Positions 11,711 to 23,411 of a stretch of DNA of 64,000 nt are shown here, piece after piece. The stretch's first letter is position 1. Each line of letters starts with the position of its first letter. A model generated the notes under the pieces. The model had not been told where the DNA came from and ran no database searches. It saw only the letters and a list, made by a program, of their open reading frames with translations. This DNA comes from Ischnura elegans. Its lineage: Eukaryota > Arthropoda > Insecta > Odonata > Coenagrionidae. Both the position numbers and the translations under genes were made by a program. Location: NCBI RefSeq assembly GCF_921293095.1, contig NC_060248.1:132382972-132446971 (forward strand), in the 5' to 3' direction.

Positions 11711-12274
11711 TCAGGTCCCACTCCCCAAAATGGGATCGCTCACCAATTTTATTGTACCTATTGCCGATTTTTCTACAGCTGTCTTTGAAGGATTGGTTGG
11801 CGGCCGGTCTCTATCTTCGACCATTCTCCTCATTTCCGTAAACCTTTCACATCCTATATACCCTTCATTATCTTTTTTCCAATATTCCACTCTAGGCCTT
11901 CCTCCATATCTTCTGCCTTCCGCAATTCCTTCAAAGATTATCTGCACCCATCCCTCATTCTGAGGTTCACGTCCAATCCATCCGTCTCCTCTCCTTTTCT
12001 TTAAATTTCTCCACAAGGTCCGTTCTTCTTTCATTTTTCTCATGACTCCTCTTTGGTTACTCTCTCTCCAACGTATTTTACACATCCTCCTATAGCACCA
12101 CATCACAAAATCCACTAGTCTTTTCCTCTCTGCTTGCTCGACGTTCCACGATTCGCTTCCTACCCACACACTCCCATCAAAGATCTTAACCAACATTTTT
12201 CCTCGGCGATATTTTGGCTGTTGTATTTGAAGCGAAGAGTTCTCTATTATACTTAAAAGCTGTCTTTGCTCCAA
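11711..12274 (-). pseudogene. LINE reverse-transcriptase C-terminal region (family L2)
   Basis: A 187-residue minus-strand frame with the block order of the C-terminal region after the thumb in many insect LINE proteins: GSESWNVEQAERKRLVDF, MWCYRRMCKIRW, ERTLWRN, RRGDGWIGR, IFEG, GGRPRVEYW and the final EMRRMVEDRD. The catalytic reverse-transcriptase core and endonuclease are absent, so this is a 5' truncated copy, though this part is still open. Related but more decayed copies lie at 26600-27350 and 28620-28870. The last 30 or so residues after VEDRD are probably read into flanking sequence. Confidence 0.8.
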
Positions 12275-12299
12275 GTATACTTATCCCCGTTTCTTTCTT

Positions 12300-13262
12300 C
12301 ATCTATCTACATCTACATAATACTCTGCGAGCCACATATAGGGTGTTTGGCAGGGGGTGACCAATCACCTAATAGCCAATCTCTTTCACCTTTTTAGGGC
12401 ATTTACCGAGAATTTTTTTTTTTACAAATCCCAGGTTACGGTTAGCTTTCGCGTATGTGTTTACCCCTCAAAATATTCCGAGTAATGGTGACCCCTAACT
12501 ATTTTACGAATTCCGCATTTGATAGTTGAATCCCGTTAGCGGTGTAGCTCCTTCTTGAAGATGTATCCCTTTCCAAAAAATTCATCACCATACACTTTCC
12601 AAGATTTAATTCTCCCAACTCCCAAGCACTGCACCAATAATTTATGGCAGCGAGGACCTTTTCTAATGCTAATATATCACAATGGTCCTAAACTTCTCTG
12701 TATACAACTGCATCATCTGCAAAGAGCCGGATTTTGCTCGTGACCTCGTTGGTAATGTCATTGATTTAAAGAAGGAACAAAAGAGGGCCTATAACACTTC
12801 CTTGGGGTACGCCTGAGGTATCTTGAATTGTATCCGAGGTAACTCCATCATAAAAATCCCTCTTTTCGCGGTCGTTTAGGAAATCTTTGATTCAACCAAT
12901 TACGTGTGTATCTATACCGTATGCTTCCAACTTTTGAATCAACTTTAAATGCGGTACCTTATCTATCGAATGCCTTTCTGAAGTTTAAAAATATCGCGTC
13001 GACTTGAACATGTCCGTCGCCCGCGGCTAAAATGTCGTGAACAAAGGGAGTAAGTTGAGTTCTTCTATTGTCGTGTATGATAGAATGGGAATCAGGTGCT
13101 TTCTCGGCGAGTTCATCGAGTTAAATGCCTTCGGATATTCCACCGGAAGAGTTGCTCCATTACTGCCGATAGTGATAGGGTTATAAATAAATAGACCCGT
13201 AACTATCCGTATTTCGACGGTTAATCTACTCCTCGAGCTATTCGTTGCGAAAAATCGGCACA
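12300..13262 (-). pseudogene. CR1-like LINE reverse-transcriptase relic
   Basis: Reading down the minus strand from about 13260: TELN-like LPLFTTF, an FxKAFDR palm block, HVIGWI-type sequence, GVPQGSVIGPLLF (frame-shifted in places), the catalytic FADDAVVYRE box near 12690, then LNLGKCMVMNF and LGVT. The palm and fingers order of a non-LTR reverse transcriptase is unmistakable, but stops and frameshifts interrupt it. The 3' end at about 12305-12355 shares the TCTACATCTACATAATACTC...GGCAGGGGGT tail with the other CR1-like copies here. Dead copy. Confidence 0.82.
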
Positions 13263-13570
13263 CCTTAACCCATTTCGCGGATAAACTGATGACGACACAA
13301 GGTTATGTCAAGCGGGTCACCGCCTTTCGGTTGCTTCTTCTGTCCTCGAATTGATCTCTTGTCGTACATCGATTTTTACGCTATTTTGGGCAACACGTCC
13401 CCTCAATCAGCTGCTCTCCCAGAGCTAATGAATTTGCTGTTACGTGCTAACGACGCGTCGTCCGGACGTCACCGACTCATGAAAAGTGGGCATTGGTTTC
13501 TTTCGCGTTATTTTCTTTTACTTTTGAGAGAATGGCTGAATAGTGAAAGCTCTTCATCGTTGTTACTCAT
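13229..13570 (+). repeat. Dispersed repeat R1, copy 1
   Basis: About 300 bp related to 39520-39830 and 51048-51335, all + orientation. Landmarks: CTCGAGCTATTCG, TCGCGGATAA, GCGGGTCACCGC, GACGTCACCGACTCATGA and AAAAGTGGGC. Copies differ by many substitutions and small indels. No conserved frame and no terminal inverted repeats seen. Confidence 0.6.
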
Positions 13571-13762
13571 TTTTCCATTCCTGATCACATTCTTTGAATG
13601 AATGTTATTTAGGTATCAAGTGAACGGTCTCACACCATCTCCCTCACATGACACTGGATGGAAGTGTTCTTTGACTGGTGCACCATCTGTCGGAGTAAGA
13701 TCTTGAGTTCAGAAGACTCTTGATACCATTTTTCTTTCGAGAAAGAATCCGATGCTTTAATG

Positions 13763-13970
13763 TACGAGGCGTGTTAGAAAAGGGAGTAACAAAAACACAA
13801 CTTCAATGATGGCGCTGTAAAAAATAACGTGTTTGCTGTATGGAGTCGAAACTCGCACTGAGTTAGTGGTAAGGATAAAAAAGTCGGTCTATCACAGGAC
13901 GGTAGACACAAAGTTGTCAGATCACCCGCAATACTGCCAGTCTAATTACTTTTCTCACACACCTCGTAAT
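13763..13970 (+). mobile_element. mariner-type MITE (about 205 bp)
   Basis: Imperfect terminal inverted repeats: TACGAGGCGTGTTAGAAAAG at the left and CTTTTCTCACACACCTCGTA read at the right. Both ends lie at TA. YGAGGTGTG...AAAAGT ends are common in mariner families. The interior has only a short fortuitous frame, so it is non-autonomous. A different family from 1994-2945. Confidence 0.75.
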
Positions 13971-16900
13971 TCTTATTCTTCGTTGGATTTACGAAAAACA
14001 AGGACGAAAATTTGAATTTTTGATTCTGATTTTTTCTTTCGTTTCCAGCGATTGGCATATGAAGCACTGTCAATTTGGTTTGCTTTACAGGGTATCCATT
14101 TTATTGGTCACTCATGATCATTTACCGCCTCTTCATCCCCCTCGCCAGCTTGAGTTTGGTCCACAGCGGGTGCCTGGCTCACTCGCTCGCGTGGGACTTG
14201 CCGACGGAGACTCCTCGCTGCTGCGGGACCAGTCAAGAAACCTCAGCCGAAATACGGATCTTGTGGGCTGCAATCTTTTTCCGTTATCCAACTACCTCTC
14301 AGCTTTTGGGTGAGTTCAGTTTTGCTTTCATCACGACAAACATCTCCCTTCTGATATCAGCTGTCAATTATTGCCTCAATCAGTTGGTAAAGTCCCGCTC
14401 GTATTTCTTCTCATCATAAAGTTTCGAACCTTCTTCCATAGCCAAATTCGACATGGAGAGAGTCCTGTTGGAATTATTCTCGGGATCTTTGCATGTCTTC
14501 CTTTGCGGTCCTCGCGAAAGCTCACGCCGCACGATCACCGGACTGATCCCGAAAAGAAAGTCAACTTGGTATCGACATTTTTCGATGCAGGTGCCTTAAA
14601 TAAATCTTTATTCGATATTGAAAAGTAATTGGCAATGAAATAACGGTTTGACGCTTTCTATATTTGACGTTTTCTATGTACTGGCATGAAAAAATAACAA
14701 AACCTTATAATCAACGACTATTTTCAGTTTTCTTGGAAAATCTTACTGATTTAGTACCTGCTGACGATATTAGAATATTTAAACGATATAAAAATGGTAC
14801 TATCTATGAGTGTGATTATTTATATTTATTTTAACTTAGTTTAGATTCCCGCTCAATACAAGATGGCGGTCGCCAACTTTACGTGATTTTGGACAAAAAA
14901 TTAAATAAAATACTAGCGTTTTTCAAAATATTTGCGTCAATACATTCATGTTGGGTGTTTAACCCTCCACCTGTTCGCATTGAATGGAGTAATGTCAAGA
15001 AATTTGTTTTTTCACTCAAACACAAAATTGCAATGTACGTGTTATGCAGATTCGGCAGATGGAAGGACAAGAAAATTTACGTGGGAAACGAAATCTTCGT
15101 CATTGAATCCTCTTCCCATAATTTTAAATCAAAACATCACGTAAGTTGCTGCTGTCCAATTGTTATTGAGTTGATGACGTCCTCAGAGTTATTACTTATT
15201 TCCTCGTTCCGGAAGAACCTTTCATCGAAGGAAGGAAGAGTTAATCGCAGCGGCGTTTATAGATCCTCATTTGGGGGGGGCTCCCTTATATTCCACCCCA
15301 GACGGGACTACCATTAAAAACAAAAATATCGGTTGACCCCAATGCAGATTGTGACCTCGGTGAAGAGAGGCCGACTAGAGCTACCACCAGACCCTTTCCA
15401 TGTTAGCAATAGCATCACATGATGGATCGGTTATGTATTATTAGGGAGTCCGATATCAATGCAAAGTTAGGCTAACTCTTTTTATACGAAGACACCCCAA
15501 TTTATAAAATGTTTTAAATGGATACGATAAATGATTTATTTGATGAGTCCTAAGAAGAGCAGGAGAGAAGAGAGGCCTTATGCTAACCTTAATGAGAATG
15601 CGGAACTATTCAATAGACCGAATAATGAATAATGATGATTTGATGAATACAATCGTCGAAGGATAGCAGTAACAGAAAATGGAGGCCTCGGATAAAATAT
15701 ATTGAAAAGGTAAAAGAGGATTCGAAAGAGGAGAAATGCGTTGGTATGGAAAGATGCGCTGATAGGGAGAGCATTGTCAAATCAGTCTTAGGATTTTGGA
15801 CAATCGATGGTGAACACTGCACTCTGCTGGCATGCTTTGGTGCATGATTCATCGAACAAACTCAGAATAAAATGACTTATTTTTTTCTTATTCCTCTCCC
15901 CCTGATATTCTGCACCCATGCAACGTGGTGCAACAGAAGAATGTTCATGAGTGTTCATTTTCCGTCTCTGGAACTTTCAAAAGGAGGGCCAGTATCACGG
16001 TGGTCATCACTGCGATGGCAGTCACTCGGTTGAAGGAGGAGGAGCGCCATTTGCGGGCATTGTCAAAGCCTATATTGGTGGTCCTGCGTTGAGAAAAATC
16101 ACAAATACTTGCATTAAAAAACGAATTATCTGGCGAGGAAAGATAGTGGCCAATAAATAGATCCTCAGAAGCAGCTATCAAATACAGCTAAACGTTCTCT
16201 CTGGAATCGAGGAATGGTAACGGTCCGCCAATGGGATCGCAAAATTTTCGTTTTATTTTTACAATTTATATTTCTTATTCATATCTATTTCCCCAAAATG
16301 TAAAGAACTTTCTGAAAAGGTTGAGTCGAGATGAATTTTTTTGGGTCCTCTTATCCTTTTTCCAAGTTTCTGTTGTTTTGGTTAAGGTTTGTTTTCATTT
16401 CTGTGCACGTTTTTTTTTGTATTGCAATATAACGTATCCTCTTAGGGTAAATCCCGTAAATGTCACCAAAATGACCGAACGGTCGACTTGTGACGTTATT
16501 CCCAAATAAAAATTTCATTCTTTCCGTTGAAACTGCTTGCACGTGCCACCTCTTGCGATACTACCTGTCTATTCATAGACGTTCGCGTGCGTTCGACTAG
16601 ATTCCGAGGCATTTCCCTTTCTTCCCAGGGGTGCTTTCGCATGCATGGGCCGCGTCATCCTCTCGCAACGCAGGGGGCGTTGGTTCCTACCCTACATGCA
16701 CCCCTTGTGATCAGGCGATGCGATGTAGTACAGAGATTGCCTCCTGCCCTCCTCCAAGAGATTCGTGTCCCCCCGCTTGTCGTTCCGAAGCGTTTAACTA
16801 GGGACGGGCGGCAAACAATGGTTGTCCCCTCGATGCACCAGCACACGTGGTTAGTGGATGAATATTACATCCACGGGACATGATCATTTCTCTCTGACAT

Positions 16901-17238
16901 TCTCGCTATCCCCACGCTGCGATGCTGCTTTAACGTCACCGACAGACAGTGGGGTCTCGTCTCAGACTAGATCGTCTCAAGTCCAAAAAATAAAAGTTAC
17001 CGTCTTTGAAATAATGATCTCGATTTGCTCGGTACCGTTGGCTGCCAATGAATTTCTAATTTCGTGCCATATCACTAAGCGCATTCTAATATGCATGAAA
17101 TTACGTTTATAAAGTGTTTATTTGATTTTTTTCCCAGAACAGTAATGGGATATAATCTATAAATTAATAAATGCAAGTCGGGCACATGCCAGCACCAACA
17201 GCTGAGAGCCCGACAGGGCCAGAAGTTGAAGTCCGTTC
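13971..17238. other. Non-coding stretch, nothing recognised
   Basis: 3.3 kb with several short unrelated frames (up to 144 codons at 14883-15317), none showing a domain, bias or splice context that suggests a gene. A GC-richer patch is at 16600-16860. Confidence 0.4.
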
Positions 17239-17383
17239 TCTTAGAGAAGCGGTTCCCAACTTTTTTTTCATCCCGTACCCCAGTGTATGAGTATAACTAA
17301 TATTATGCCCTCAAAATGTAACAATGTAGTGTTTATGATCTTGGAGTATAGGTCATGATAAATAAAATACACTTCATTTACCT

Positions 17384-18327
17384 TCATTTACAAATTTGTT
17401 GATGATTTATATCTAGCATTACCCAGTGATATACACGAGAACACAATTTTAAATTATTTCAATTGCTTCCATCCTAAATTACAATTCACAATAGAATTTG
17501 AAAATAATAACACACTCCCATTCCTTGATATGTTGACAATAAGAAATCAAGATGGATCCATAAGTGTGGATTGGTGGAAGAAACCGCATAAATCAGACAG
17601 ATATCTAAATTTTCAGTCTCATCATCCTCTACGACATAAAATAAATATAGCCAATGCACTAAAATTTAGAGCGCTAAATCTGAGTGATAAAATTTTTCAC
17701 AAAAAAAACTTAAAAATAATCGAGGACATTCTAATAAAAAACAATTTTCCAAAAAGACTCATTCAATGTATACTACAAAAAAACAACGCTCTATGTCCAC
17801 AAACACAGAATTCACCAAATAAATTAGCTTTAGCAAACACAATAACGCCCCCATTCCGTGGAATCATTTATATAAATAAATTATCTGAACAACTTACTAG
17901 AGTTTTCAAAAAATTAGATTATAAAATTGCACACAAAATTTCTAACACGCAAAGCAGACTTCTGTACACAAAAATAAAATCAGAAACCCCAAAAAAACTA
18001 AAAAGTAACATAATATACCACATACCATGCCTCGATTGTAATAGTTGTTACATTGGTCAAACTTCTCAATATTTAAAAAACCGAATATCCCAGCACAAAT
18101 CATCAATAAAAAATAAAATCACTCTTTCTGCTCTTGCAAATCACAGTCTAGACTATAGCCATCATTTTGATTTCGAGAACACCAAAATTTTAGACATAGA
18201 AACCAATTTTAAGAAAAGATTATTTAAAGAAATGTTTTACATATCAAAATCAAATAACAGTTGCAATAAAAGATCGGACATTGAACACCTAAGTAAAATT
18301 TATTATTATTTAATTCATCGAAATTAA
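17384..18327 (+). CDS. Penelope-like protein, partial: RT palm end plus GIY-YIG
   Basis: The frame is open from about 17384, before the ATG at 17530, and enters with the catalytic FVDD box of the reverse transcriptase (YxDD-type, codons at 17391-17402). It continues with LQFTIEFENNNTLPFLDM and the KPHKSDRYLNFQSHHP thumb block. The thumb/linker is followed by a GIY-YIG endonuclease: IPCLDCNSCYIGQT, then basic LKNRISQHKSS, ALANHSLDYSHHFDF, and a C-terminal helix. The paired Cys knuckle (CxDC) typical of PLE endonucleases is present. It ends at a stop 3' of IHRN. The N-terminal RT fingers are missing and an upstream stop blocks the frame, so it is a 5' truncated copy. The strongly A-rich coding sequence differs from the host exon. 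The ATG at 17530 is internal and unlikely to be a native start. Confidence 0.9.
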
Positions 18328-18555
18328 AATTGTTTAGTATAATTTAGACACCATTTGTTAACAAATGAATCAATATTTATAAGTAACCATGATTAGCCTA
18401 GTAACGAAACTTTTCTATCACAGGTATGTTGTTTAATTCTGTTCACAATTTTTAATTTACCAATGAATTTGTACTGCACAATTGTATTCAAATTTTTTGT
18501 AACCACTTAATTAATTTATTTTCTTTATTTTCTTTGTAAACATTCATTATAATTA

Positions 18556-18600
18556 AGAGCCCTGAGGAAGGAGAATAAATCTCCGAAACGTTGGCCAAAT
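18556..18600 (+). ncRNA. Hammerhead-like motif in PLE terminal repeat
   Basis: GCC, then CTGAGGAA, a 5 bp stem GGAGA/TCTCC with loop ATAAA, GAA, self-complementary ACGT, T, then GGC. The outer GCC and GGC could form a 3 bp stem I. Position 7 of the hammerhead core tolerates any base, so CTGAGGA fits CUGANGA, but one extra A stands before stem II. It lies 3' of the endonuclease frame, directly before the inverted repeat. PLE terminal repeats are known to carry hammerheads. Activity here is inference. Confidence 0.55.
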
Positions 18601-18930
18601 GTGTATTTTATTTATCATGACCTATACTCCAAGATCATAAACACTACATTGTTGTAATAATAAGGAAGGTCAGGAGAAGAAACTTTATTCAAAATGTAAC
18701 GTGCACATTTTATTACATAATTTCACTACGGTTAGGTGACACTTTTAGCTATAAATAATTGTATAAATAAAAACTTTTTTTGAAATACCCCATGTAATAT
18801 ATGCAATGCAATGCATATTTCCTGGTTAAGAGATACATAGTTCCTGGCGTCCGCCATCACTGATTATTTTCGACGTACCCCCGACTGTTTCCTCGTGCAA
18901 CCCCAAAGGTTGGGAACCGCTGACTTAGAG

Positions 18931-21339
18931 GAAAGGTAAAACCACTCGTTGCAGTTTAATAAATGCTGGGCGGAATTTCGAATGCGCACATACTTCTTAT
19001 TTCTTAACGGTTGGTGTCCCGACAACCCCAGCCATACGCCAATAGAGTCAGCTTGCATTGCTATGGGTAGTATGTAGGTATGTGCCGATGCAATATCCGC
19101 CGAGGGTCGCTCGTGCCCCGTGTTTCGCGAGCGCACCGACAGAGTGCGGAGCAATCGGGCGGACGGGGAAGGGTGATGAGAAAGGGTGGTGGGGGGGAGA
19201 GGTAATTAAAGCAGCCGCCGCTTCTGTTTTCATTCCGTTTCAATTTTGAATTCGGTTTACTTTCCATCCCGTCCCAAATGAAAATTCGCGCACGAATACA
19301 ATTTTCGGCCAAATTAAACCCACGCCGATTCATAATATCCACTTTTCGATATCATCTAATCAATAACGTTCCTTTATCAACGCCGAGCGGGATTGGAACT
19401 CCGGAATTATTTTCTTTTCCAGAAATGCAGGTTGCTTGCGCCGGACATTCAAGATATGAGCCTAGTCCACCATCTAGGGTGGTCAACTTTAAATATCCAC
19501 GTGACTTTTATTCAAGGAATCAAATAGTCTATATTACTCGATCAATAAAGAATATTCACACATCCAAGGACGAAGATTAGGAATGAGACTTTTTTCCGAA
19601 GAGGCAGAATATGGCTCGGACACACGATATGCGATACCTGAACACCACAGAGGGGCCAGCATAGTATACTCGTTGCTTGTATTCAGGCTGTCAACTTGTC
19701 GATAATTTCCAATCATTAAGCATTTTTTTTAAATATCGGGGCTTTGAGCGTGAATGGAACTAGTGTTATTTCTGAAATGCAGAAATTTGGTGTCGGACGC
19801 TCATTATAGGTACAATGCCATTGCCATCAATGGAGGCTCACTTCCCCAGTCACTTAGTCCGGTTGAGCTCTATCCTCATCCATCCAAAACAACTATCTGG
19901 TGTGAACAATAAACTAGGTAGCCGTACATATGCATCCTATTAAGGATAACAAAAAATCTAGTAACAATTCTTCTTCTTGACTGGCCCCAAAGAAAAGGCC
20001 CCAATGTTTGGGTCAGTGAAACGCTAAGAAAGGAAACGGAAAGAAAATGTAAGGGAAGTCCTTCCAAAGTGAGGGTATTTTTGTCACCCCAGAGCAATCT
20101 TTCATCAGTTTCTCACGCAGAGCTGGACGAAACAAAAAAGGCAGCTGCTCCTTCTCCCCTACCACCAATAACATATACTTCTAATAATTTTTTTTTTGGA
20201 TTTCCCACCAATCCAGGAGTAAAACCTAATCTGATGCACTCCCACGCAAAACATTTACCCGTCCATATCTAAGGAAACCTTTCCCTTGGGCTACACGTCC
20301 CCAGTGGGGGAATAGGGCTCCGTGGTAGGAAAAGAGTAGGTACCGACTCTTCTAGCTCCAACTCCAAAGAAGCTTTGGGTTCTTTGACACGTCGCTTATC
20401 ATCCCATATTATTTATATTTCAAAACCCATAAGACTTGATTTTTTTAATTGCAGGACATAAGCTCCCAGAATATTCGTAAGATTTGTCTTGATCGCCAGA
20501 ATCTTGTAAAAATCACGAAAGTAACACTCGTCTCTTCTCACTTAACCTACAGCTGTTCCATTATTAACCTTTAATAACTTATCCTTCGATATACACTGCA
20601 AAGATATAACATATGGGTGGATGCAGTGAAGCAAAATTATGTCATAAGGGCGTAAACGAATTTTACTCGGTCATCATTTTTAGTATTTAGATACATAAAA
20701 TTATAAACAATGTAAACATTAAAAAGCGGAGTTTGTAGAGCTCTGCATATCAGAAAAATATTTCAAACAACAATTACACACGAAATTAAAACTTTCACTC
20801 GAAAATAGCAAACAAAGGGAACTGAAATGAAGAGCATTACGGCAAAAATGGAAAAGAATACAGCGTTCAAGATTTTTTGTTTTAACTTCAGCAATAAGGG
20901 TTTAAATCTAGCAAAACACGGTAAGAAATAAAGATAATAGATGTATTTACCATTATCAATCAGAAAATATGTAAATTCAGGCTAACTTTGAAAGATAATA
21001 GCAAAAAATGACGCGGCGCCGCTGCGGCGCCGTAAATCCAACGACGTAACTAATTTTGTAAATCCATATGAGGGTTAATTATTACAAATGCATCCTCTTT
21101 CCATGTTTACAACAGAAATAGGTACTCATCATAAAGCCTCCTTTTCTTCAGTTCGCCCTCATCACTTGTACAAAAGGCACTAGTGTCAAATTTATTAGAC
21201 TGTATGATTTCTAATCCAAGTTATTTGATTCTTTCCTATTTATGTTAGTACTTTCAAGCTAAAATTATCACCCTACACATTTGCAATTAACGTTGACTTA
21301 GAATTTGGGGAAATAAGTGAGCATCCAATAATGCATTCT
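18931..21339. other. Non-coding stretch with small GC hairpin
   Basis: No gene recognised. Short frames near 19050-19350 reflect GC-richer composition. At 21014-21032 there is a perfect 9 bp inverted repeat CGGCGCCGC / GCGGCGCCG around one T, isolated in AT-rich DNA. Confidence 0.4.
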
Positions 21340-21563
21340 GCTTGAATACCCACCAGGATAAGCGGTAGGTGCGAGATTAGTAAATTGCGGAATTTTAAAA
21401 TGAACGGTTCAAAATGGTGAGTTTTACGGCTCTTGAGAGATATTTAATTAATCTTTACACTATTATATTAGTATTATCAATCCAATTAAGTAAAATGGAT
21501 TAAACTTAAAAATTTCTCTGAGCTCTGGGGGGGGGGGGGGGTTTAACCCCCGCTGCGCCACTG
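21340..21563 (+). mobile_element. hAT-like MITE, family M1 copy 2, 5' incomplete
   Basis: Shares with 52770-53060 the sequence from ACCCACCAGGATAAG through GGTTCAAAATGG, AATGGATTAAACTTAA and CTGAGCTCTGGGG to the right end CCCCGCTGCGCCACTG. A run of 14 G lies at 21528-21541. The left terminus is not recognisable, so the copy is truncated or diverged. Confidence 0.7.
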
Positions 21564-22978
21564 ATCCAGTAAGTTGCTCTTCCTCATCCGAGGCCCATAC
21601 CGTGGTCGTTATCATACATTGAAGACATTGTGTCTTGCCCTCACCACATAATTTTTATCCCAACGTGCATTTTTCAGTCATAATGTATATTATAGATTAA
21701 ATGCTTCTTTTTTGAGATGAAAATATAAGTTTAAAAAACTTATAATAATATATATAATAATAATAATAATATTTATTGTTCTTGGACAAAATTGTCCATT
21801 AAGAACATAAAAGATATTACAAAATAAACTTAAGGAGTTAAAAACGAATGAAAATTATCATTTTGAAAATATCCCATAGTTTTTATTATTTTCTGGATGT
21901 CCTCTAAAATATAAAATATTTATCTAACCGAATATATATTATATATGTAGTAATATTGAAGAATTTGCATTCATACTTAATACGACGCTAGGCCGTGAAA
22001 CTGTGGAAACTGATGCAATTATGTGTTTCCACGAACGTAAATTGCTGTCAAATGGTGAGGTGGAATCTCCGCATCAGACATATCAATCATCGTAGCATAT
22101 ATACACTTAACTATCGCATCAGCCTACAAACCTCTTCACACCTACAAATTTCTCTCTTTCACATATTTATTAACCTTTTCCAGACATATAATCCGTCTTC
22201 CTTTTCCGTCCTTCTCATCCACTCTTCAAATACACATTCTTTGGCTCCTTATAAACATCGATTCTTACAGCGTACAAAGTCGACGCTCAACTACTGCTGT
22301 GCACTATTGAGAATAATTATTGTTTTTTTCAATTGCATTCCTCGATGGAAATTGACTATAATTATAATTTAAGGGTAAAATGGAAGTGGTTGTGGATTCA
22401 CTTTTTGTTTTATTGGACGACTCTGTCCTGGGCCCGTCTTTGCCGCTGTAATTCCAGATCGTAGCGTGCGTTTAGATTTTTAGGGACTGGACAAGCAGAA
22501 TTCTCCTTGCACCAGAGTGGTGAGTTATCTTCACTTACTTGGACTCTCTCTGGAATAACCGTTACCTATAACTAAAAATGTTTTCTCCCCTCCATAAATA
22601 ATTCTGCAGCCTTGGATGTTGGTCGCTTGTTAATGAATTCGGTTAAGGAGGGAGGGTCCTAAATTGTCCATGGATGTCTGTTGGTCTGCTCTTCTTATTT
22701 ACGACGCAGATGACCGCTACATTGAGGGTGGAGTGCACGAGCGGGATCGACCGACGGTGGCGCCTCATTTAAACGCGTTAACTCCGTGATTTACGTCGCC
22801 TTCAATCGCTGAGTTATGATGGAGCAACGCCTCGCCGCCGTCCACGCATGAGGAGGTTGCATTCGACCGGGGAGGACAGGGTTGTACGCCCGCAGGCTTT
22901 TCTTCCGAACTGCCATTCCACCCAAGACTAGAGCGACTGTAGATAGATAGGCTTAAACTGGACTTATCCAACTAGTTA
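21564..22978. other. Non-coding stretch
   Basis: Contains an (AAT/ATA)n-type microsatellite at about 21745-21775. A 125-codon frame at 21995-22372 has no recognisable domain. Confidence 0.4.
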
Positions 22979-22987
22979 AGGCACAAA

Positions 22988-23411
22988 GGTCGATGTAATT
23001 CACTAGCTATTTTTTAAAATGTGTGGTATTCCATTTTAGGGCATCTTGGTTGGATACCTACACCATTTCTTTTTTAAGTAAAACAACCCGGTTTCGATAA
23101 ATAATCATCTGGCGTAAATTATTATCCATTATTATTATTATTGTAACCATAGTTACTTAACGGTAGAAGAGATGAATTTTGAAACGGACGCCAGAATTTT
23201 ATATTATTTTAATAACAAGGACAGCACTCATAAATGAGTATATTTACCTTTTCCTCTATTCTTCTTCCGTTACGTAACGAAGGTTACATAATACGATAAA
23301 TAGATAATAATTTACGTCCGTGGATTATTCATCAAACCCCGGGTCGCTTTATTTGAAAAAAGAAGTGATAAAAGTAATAGTTATCCAACCAAGAAGCCTT
23401 ACGGTCGATGC
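22988..23411 (-). mobile_element. Inverted pair of Penelope ends (old)
   Basis: The left arm (about 23036-23125) and the right arm (about 23305-23400) are reverse complements with scattered differences. Shared landmarks are TTGGTTGGATA, a Y-rich stretch, CAAYCCGGTTTCGATAA-type sequence and TAATTTACG. Both arms carry the GAAACC-GGGT hammerhead 3' half. A possible target duplication GGTCGATG occurs at 22988-22995 and 23403-23410. The 180 bp between arms is not recognised. Confidence 0.6.
23085..23115 (-). ncRNA. Hammerhead-like remnant
   Basis: Minus strand reads CCAGATGAT, a weak GAT...ATC pairing, GAA, ACCGGGT, T, GTT. U4 is A relative to CUGAUGA and stem III has an unpaired or missing base, so this is a decayed motif. 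It is included because it has the same order and sits in the same place in a PLE end as the others. Confidence 0.35.

Larger units (their letters stand above)
17323..18688 (+). mobile_element. Penelope-like element, 5' truncated, inverted ends
   Basis: Flanked by a perfect 12 bp direct repeat TCAAAATGTAAC (17311-17322 and 18689-18700), so it is a real insertion, here into the hAT element. A perfect 52 bp inverted repeat lies at its two edges (17321-17372 and 18601-18652), the left copy in reverse. Inverted terminal segments of this kind are known from Penelope elements. Between them is the 3' half of a reverse transcriptase plus endonuclease gene and a terminal repeat with a hammerhead-like motif. 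It looks fairly young because the coding part is still open. Confidence 0.88.
17247..18922 (+). mobile_element. hAT element split by a Penelope insertion
   Basis: Left end AAGCGGTTCCCAAC and right end GTTGGGAACCGCTG form a hAT-type inverted repeat (consensus CAGCGGTTCCCAAC, with the left C changed to A). Flanking octamers TCTTAGAG (17239-17246) and ACTTAGAG (18923-18930) match at 7 of 8 bases, as expected for an old hAT target duplication. Without the inserted PLE (17323-18688 plus one duplication copy) only about 300 bp remain, so the element is a non-autonomous hAT. Confidence 0.75.

Noticed and set aside
14883..15317. 144-codon + strand frame
   Set aside because: No recognisable motif, no coding-like composition, overlapping frames on both strands, and no splice or promoter context.
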